A stretch of DNA of 64,000 nucleotides. Source: an uncultured Chryseobacterium sp. (GTDB lineage: Bacteria > Bacteroidota > Bacteroidia > Flavobacteriales > Weeksellaceae). The translations under genes were made by a program, and so were the position numbers. Numbering within the stretch: position 1 is the first letter of the stretch; each line of letters opens with the position of its first letter. The notes under the pieces are model-generated. The model did no database searches. It saw only the letters and a program-made list of their open reading frames with translations, and was not told where the DNA came from. The DNA is taken from contig CAJYXJ010000027.1 of the NCBI GenBank assembly GCA_913778085.1, forward strand, positions 1 through 64,000. Reading direction: 5' to 3'. Positions 61,476 to 64,000 of the stretch are shown in pieces.

Positions 61476-61549
61476 TCCTCCTTAGCTCAGTTGGTTAGAG
61501 CATCTGACTGTTAATCAGAGGGTCGCTGGTTCGAGCCCAGCAGGAGGAG
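61476..61549 (+). tRNA. tRNA-Asn (GTT), copy 2
   Basis: The 74 bases are identical to copy 1, including anticodon GTT, 270 bases downstream. Confidence 0.97.
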
Positions 61550-61554
61550 CAAAA

Positions 61555-61585
61555 AAGACTTACAGTACTGTAGGTCTTTTTTATT
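61555..61585 (+). terminator. Terminator of tRNA-Asn copy 2
   Basis: AAAGACTTACAG pairs with CTGTAGGTCTTT around TA, followed by T6. It is nearly the same as the copy 1 terminator. Confidence 0.8.
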
Positions 61586-61614
61586 GCACATTTATGATGA
61601 AAGCCACCGCTATC

Positions 61615-61785
61615 GGATCAATTGCAAAAGTTGGGGAGAAAAAAGATAAAGTCTATTTTTGTTGAATGTCTGGTGAGAACGAAATTTTGAAATTACGGCT
61701 TCCTAAATATTTAATTTCCCATTTCGAGATTGTCCGCTTTGAAGATGAAGATAACGTGCTGCATATTTACTTTGAAGAAAAAAGA
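61615..61785 (+). mobile_element. Truncated inverted copy of the insertion sequence (5' end only)
   Basis: The 23-base terminal repeat (61615-61637) begins GGATCA and ends AAAAGTTGGGGA. The first 40 or so codons of the element's first frame follow (ATG at 61666; MSGENEILKLRLPKYLISHFEIVRF...). It is the mirror of 63010-63189 at high identity. Homology stops at about 61785, seven bases before the left end of the complete copy. The remainder of this copy is not found on the right side. Confidence 0.85.
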
Positions 61786-61814
61786 GATCAGGGATCATGC
61801 ACAAAACCTGGGGA

Positions 61815-62804
61815 CTATGTAAAAAGTTTGGTTAATCTGAATAGGAAGAAGGTCCGGTCTCTGACTCCCCGGAGCTGCATCCTGAAGTTTTTGATTTTGG
61901 CATTAAAGGATTCGGCGGCTGCATTGGTGCTTCTCTGGTCAAAGTAGTTTAAAATATCCCTGTAATGATTCTTTATTGTTTTTCTTAAAGTGGAAAAAGA
62001 TTCAAAGCCTGATTCCTCAACCTCATTGAACCAATGCGCAAGCTTGGTCATGGCTAAAGATTTTGGAATGTTCCGGTTATAGATTTTCCTAAGGCTGTCA
62101 GTTAATTGATAGGCTTTTTCCAGGTCCGGATATTGTGAAAAGAGGATGGATGCCCTTTGGCTTTGGGAGAGCGTCCATTTTTCACGGCTTTTATAAAGCA
62201 GATACCTGCTTCTTGCCAAAAGCTGTTTGCGGGAATCTCCGTTTTCGAATACTTCGGTGGTTGGTTTTTTGTCTTTATCCGTTCTTTCCGTTTCCTTATT
62301 TTCCGTTTTAATAGCTTCCCAGCGGTGCCTGACCCTGATTTCCTGAAGGGCTTCCATAGCCAGCTTCTGAACATGGAAACGATCAATCACCTGATCTGCA
62401 CAGGGAAAACATCTTTTCGCAATCCGTTTCATCGAACCCGCCATATCCAGGGTAATCTCTTTTACCGCCATCCGTAGCTTTCTTTTGATTTTTAAAAGAT
62501 GGGAAATGACCGAATCACTTTGCGTTCCTTTAACAATAGCTACAATGCTTCCTTTTCTGCCTTTTGCCTGTTTTGAGGTAAGGACCGTGTAGAGTTCGCC
62601 ATCGGATAAAGCCACTTCATCCAGGGAAAGCTGCCCCGAAAGGTTCTCAGGATAAATGATCCAGTCCTCTGCATGGGGCTTTTGTTCCCAGTCCTTAAAA
62701 TCGCTGAGTTTCTTTTTGTACTGCCGCTGGAATTTTCTTCCGTCAAGGCCATAAAGATCACCGATGGTTTTGCAGGAAAGGGCTTTAGTATCGGCAGATT
62801 TTTT
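61815..62804 (-). CDS. IS transposase catalytic domain (second frame)
   Basis: About 330 codons are open without an obvious ATG start; the first internal Met is near 62615. It begins in the A8 run that ends the first frame. It contains IGDLYGLDGRKFQRQYKKKLSDF, then the DDE core: LSLDEVALSDGEL (likely first Asp), ITLDMAGSMKRIAKRCFPCADQVIDRFHVQKLAMEAL (second Asp, ISL3-like), and the C-terminal FDQRSTNAAAESFNAKIKNFR (catalytic Glu). It is probably made as a fusion with the first frame. Confidence 0.85.
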   Translation of the reverse strand, partial: KKSADTKALSCKTIGDLYGLDGRKFQRQYKKKLSDFKDWEQKPHAEDWIIYPENLSGQLSLDEVALSDGELYTVLTSKQAKGRKGSIVAIVKGTQSDSVISHLLKIKRKLRMAVKEITLDMAGSMKRIAKRCFPCADQVIDRFHVQKLAMEALQEIRVRHRWEAIKTENKETERTDKDKKPTTEVFENGDSRKQLLARSRYLLYKSREKWTLSQSQRASILFSQYPDLEKAYQLTDSLRKIYNRNIPKSLAMTKLAHWFNEVEESGFESFSTLRKTIKNHYRDILNYFDQRSTNAAAESFNAKIKNFRMQLRGVRDRTFFLFRLTKLFT

Positions 62805-63138
62805 TTAAGAACCCAGCAAAATCCTGAGTCATGCGAGTTCCTTCGGCAATAAGTTTCCAGTCACGCTGAAGAATTTTACCGGATTTCACATCGGTCCACC
62901 GGCGGCGTTTAATATGGAGCTTCACCGACTTTCCCCGCAAGGGAAAATCATCCACCGTGATTTCATCATGGAAGCCTTTGGACTGTAAATGCAGAGATGA
63001 GAATTCTTTGGGCACGGTACTTTTTTCTTCAAAGTAAATATGCAGCACGTTATCTTCATCTTCAAAGCGGACAATCTCGAAATGGGAAATTAAATATTCG
63101 GGAAGCAGTAATTTCAAAAGTTCGTTCTCACCAGACAT
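62785..63138 (-). CDS. IS transposase N-terminal region (first frame)
   Basis: The 117-residue protein MSGENELLKLLLPEYLISHFEIV... carries the DNA-binding N-terminal region of ISAon1-type transposases (FHDEITVDDFPLRGKSVKLHIKRRRWTD). It ends GFLKKICRY just after a run of eight A (plus-strand T at 62799-62806). Losing one A in the transcript, or a ribosomal shift there, would join it to the catalytic frame. Confidence 0.88.
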   Translation of the reverse strand: MSGENELLKLLLPEYLISHFEIVRFEDEDNVLHIYFEEKSTVPKEFSSLHLQSKGFHDEITVDDFPLRGKSVKLHIKRRRWTDVKSGKILQRDWKLIAEGTRMTQDFAGFLKKICRY

Positions 63139-63231
63139 TCAACAAAAATAACACTTTATCTTTTTCTCCCCAACTTTTGTTACTGATCCAATTTATGCAG
63201 TTCAGTAAGAACACCATTAAATCTAAAGAAT

Positions 63232-63642
63232 ATGTATAAGAAAATTATTGCAGGTCTGGGCGGAGCAATTGCCCTTAGCCTTCTGCACGAAGTAATCCGT
63301 AAAAATTTCGACAATGTACCGGAGATTAACAAAGTAGGTGAGGAAGCTTTAAATAAGGCATTGGATAAAGCCGATGTGAAAATTACCAATCAGGATCAGC
63401 TGTATGCCGCTACACTGGCAGGCGATGTCATAGGTAACGGAATGTATTACGCTACAACAGCTACCAGCGGCTTCAATATCGCTTCCGGATTGGCGATGGG
63501 GTTGGGTGCTTTGGCACTGCCTGAAAAAATGGGACTGGATGAAAAGCCTGTTGCGGAAAATACCCAGAAAAAAGTAATGACGGTTGCTTATTACCTTTTT
63601 GGAGCTATTGTCACAAAATTTATTTATGATAAAATAAAATAA
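63232..63642 (+). CDS. Conserved small membrane-associated protein of unknown function
   Basis: The 136-residue protein MYKKIIAGLGGAIALSLLHEVIRKNF has a hydrophobic N-terminal helix, a charged middle, two glycine/alanine-rich hydrophobic stretches (about 62-103) and a final helix (VAYYLFGAIVTKFIYDKI). I recognise no family; it looks like a two- to three-helix membrane protein. It begins 43 bases after the insertion sequence, so its upstream region may be altered by the element. Confidence 0.75.
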   Translation: MYKKIIAGLGGAIALSLLHEVIRKNFDNVPEINKVGEEALNKALDKADVKITNQDQLYAATLAGDVIGNGMYYATTATSGFNIASGLAMGLGALALPEKMGLDEKPVAENTQKKVMTVAYYLFGAIVTKFIYDKIK

Positions 63643-63672
63643 TAAAAACTTTTAGGTAAGCCTTACAAAAAG

Positions 63673-63706
63673 AAAATTGCCACATCAATCTGTGGCAATT
63701 TTTTTA
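63673..63706. terminator. Bidirectional terminator
   Basis: AAAATTGCCACA (63673-63684) pairs perfectly with TGTGGCAATTTT (63691-63702), with T and A runs, between convergent genes. Confidence 0.85.
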
Positions 63707-63910
63707 CATTTTTTTTAGCGCTGAACCTTTATGGACAGCCGATTTTCCTGTCTTTTCACTCATGACCTCGTACTGAGGTTCGTCTTCCGAAGCGCGGCGC
63801 TGCTTATCCATAAAAGTAAAATCCTTTGTGTGTACTTTGGTAATTTTTCCGTGGGTCTGTCCATTACTTGAATCCCATCTTACCATGTCTCCTTTTTTTA
63901 ATGTGCTCAT
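63704..63910 (-). CDS. DUF2945 (hypervirulence-associated Tudor-domain) protein
   Basis: The 68-residue protein starts at MSTLKKGDMVRWDSSNGQTHGKI (63910; the frame is open to 63943). It matches the small SH3/Tudor-like DUF2945 (HVA1) family with KGDxVxW, HGKITKVHT, DEPQYEV and SAVHKGSALKKM. The role is unknown. The gene is convergent with its neighbour. Confidence 0.85.
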   Translation of the reverse strand: MSTLKKGDMVRWDSSNGQTHGKITKVHTKDFTFMDKQRRASEDEPQYEVMSEKTGKSAVHKGSALKKM

Positions 63911-64000
63911 TTTTGTTGATTTTGGTTGGAGTGATAAAATCATTTATTATGCCATATCCGTGACGCAGACGTAACTGGGTTTCAAAAACCGAGGTTTTTA

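Larger units (their letters stand above)
61792..63189 (-). mobile_element. Complete insertion sequence, ISAon1-type (ISL3-like DDE transposase)
   Basis: The element of about 1.4 kb is bounded by imperfect 23-base inverted repeats (61792-61814 and 63167-63189), 18 of 23 bases alike, sharing GGATCA, ACAAAA and TGGGGA. It carries two overlapping frames. The eight bases flanking each side (GAGATCAG and ATTTATGC) are not a target duplication, so this copy did not arrive by a simple insertion here, or the flank was rearranged later. Confidence 0.85.

Noticed and set aside
61206-61549. tRNA-Asn pair as an attachment site of an integrated element
   Set aside because: No integrase gene or partial tRNA 3' repeat is seen in the window; the two tRNAs are complete tandem units.
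61666-61947. 93-codon plus-strand frame as a separate gene
   Set aside because: Its first 40 codons are the truncated IS first frame; the rest reads antisense into the transposase of the complete copy.
62540-62761. 73-codon minus-strand frame within the transposase
   Set aside because: It is the -1 frame of the catalytic region and shows no transposase pattern; the true frame has the LSLDEVALSDGEL core.
1-64000. CRISPR array or prophage
   Set aside because: No regularly spaced repeats of 25-40 bases and no phage structural or integrase genes were seen.

Overview
The window looks like a chromosome segment of a flavobacterium of the Weeksellaceae, most likely Chryseobacterium or a close relative. 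The evidence is a type III glutamine synthetase, a PorD (DUF4835) type IX secretion protein, Bacteroidota-restricted families (DUF5687, DUF6646, DUF6909-like), low G+C, and many promoters of the Bacteroidota type (TTTG, 19-20 bases, TAnnTTTG). Nearly all of it is ordinary chromosomal housekeeping DNA. There are small accessory islands, one insertion sequence and several decayed genes.

Layout. 0-7 kb: a C-terminally short DinB-like gene, a nucleoside-phosphorylase-like protein, glutamine synthetase III, an NlpC/P60 lipoprotein and a pentapeptide-repeat protein. 7-13 kb: the rod-shape operon mreB-mreC-mreD-mrdA-rodA on the minus strand. 13-18.5 kb: heme synthesis (hemA, hemC, hemD, hemE) with two cell-wall-type genes (DUF1287, amidase) embedded. 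18.5-25.3 kb: the main accessory region. It holds a ParE/RelE toxin-antitoxin pair between two near-identical hairpins, an ABC exporter pair, a frameshifted lipoprotein toxin with a C-terminal AHH nuclease domain and two candidate immunity genes, and a divergent XRE regulator preceded by three tandem 10-bp repeats. 25-34 kb: the envelope/cofactor block bamD-rpoZ-coaBC-porD-recN, interrupted by an O-acyltransferase pair (MBOAT plus SGNH-like) and, between recN and porD, by a decayed SUKH-like gene. 33.7-37 kb: tetR facing tatD-tcdA, then rnpA. 37-45 kb: miaB, a sigma-54 activator, a membrane protein, lptE and a long acidic repeat protein, with a DUF1016 nuclease and a small secreted protein inserted after miaB.

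45-50.6 kb: four small secreted TonB-C-terminal-like proteins around poxB, then lysA. 50.7-54 kb: a DnaQ-type exonuclease fused to a degenerate GIY-YIG region, and a HerA-like ATPase. 54-56 kb: three tandem secreted proteins with a GIGTxTP stalk motif. 56-61 kb: a persulfide-dioxygenase/rhodanese fusion, thioredoxin, a nitrilase-family amidase, an outer-membrane protein and rseP. 61-64 kb: two identical tRNA-Asn genes, each with its own promoter and terminator, a two-frame ISAon1/ISL3-like element beside a truncated inverted copy of itself, and two small proteins.

No CRISPR array or prophage was seen. The best candidates for new biology are the AHH toxin module with its unassigned second downstream gene, the three-gene GIGTxTP cluster, the TonB-C-terminal-like family, the long acidic repeat protein and the cell-wall genes inside the heme cluster. 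All names are from motif recognition by eye; no database search was run.
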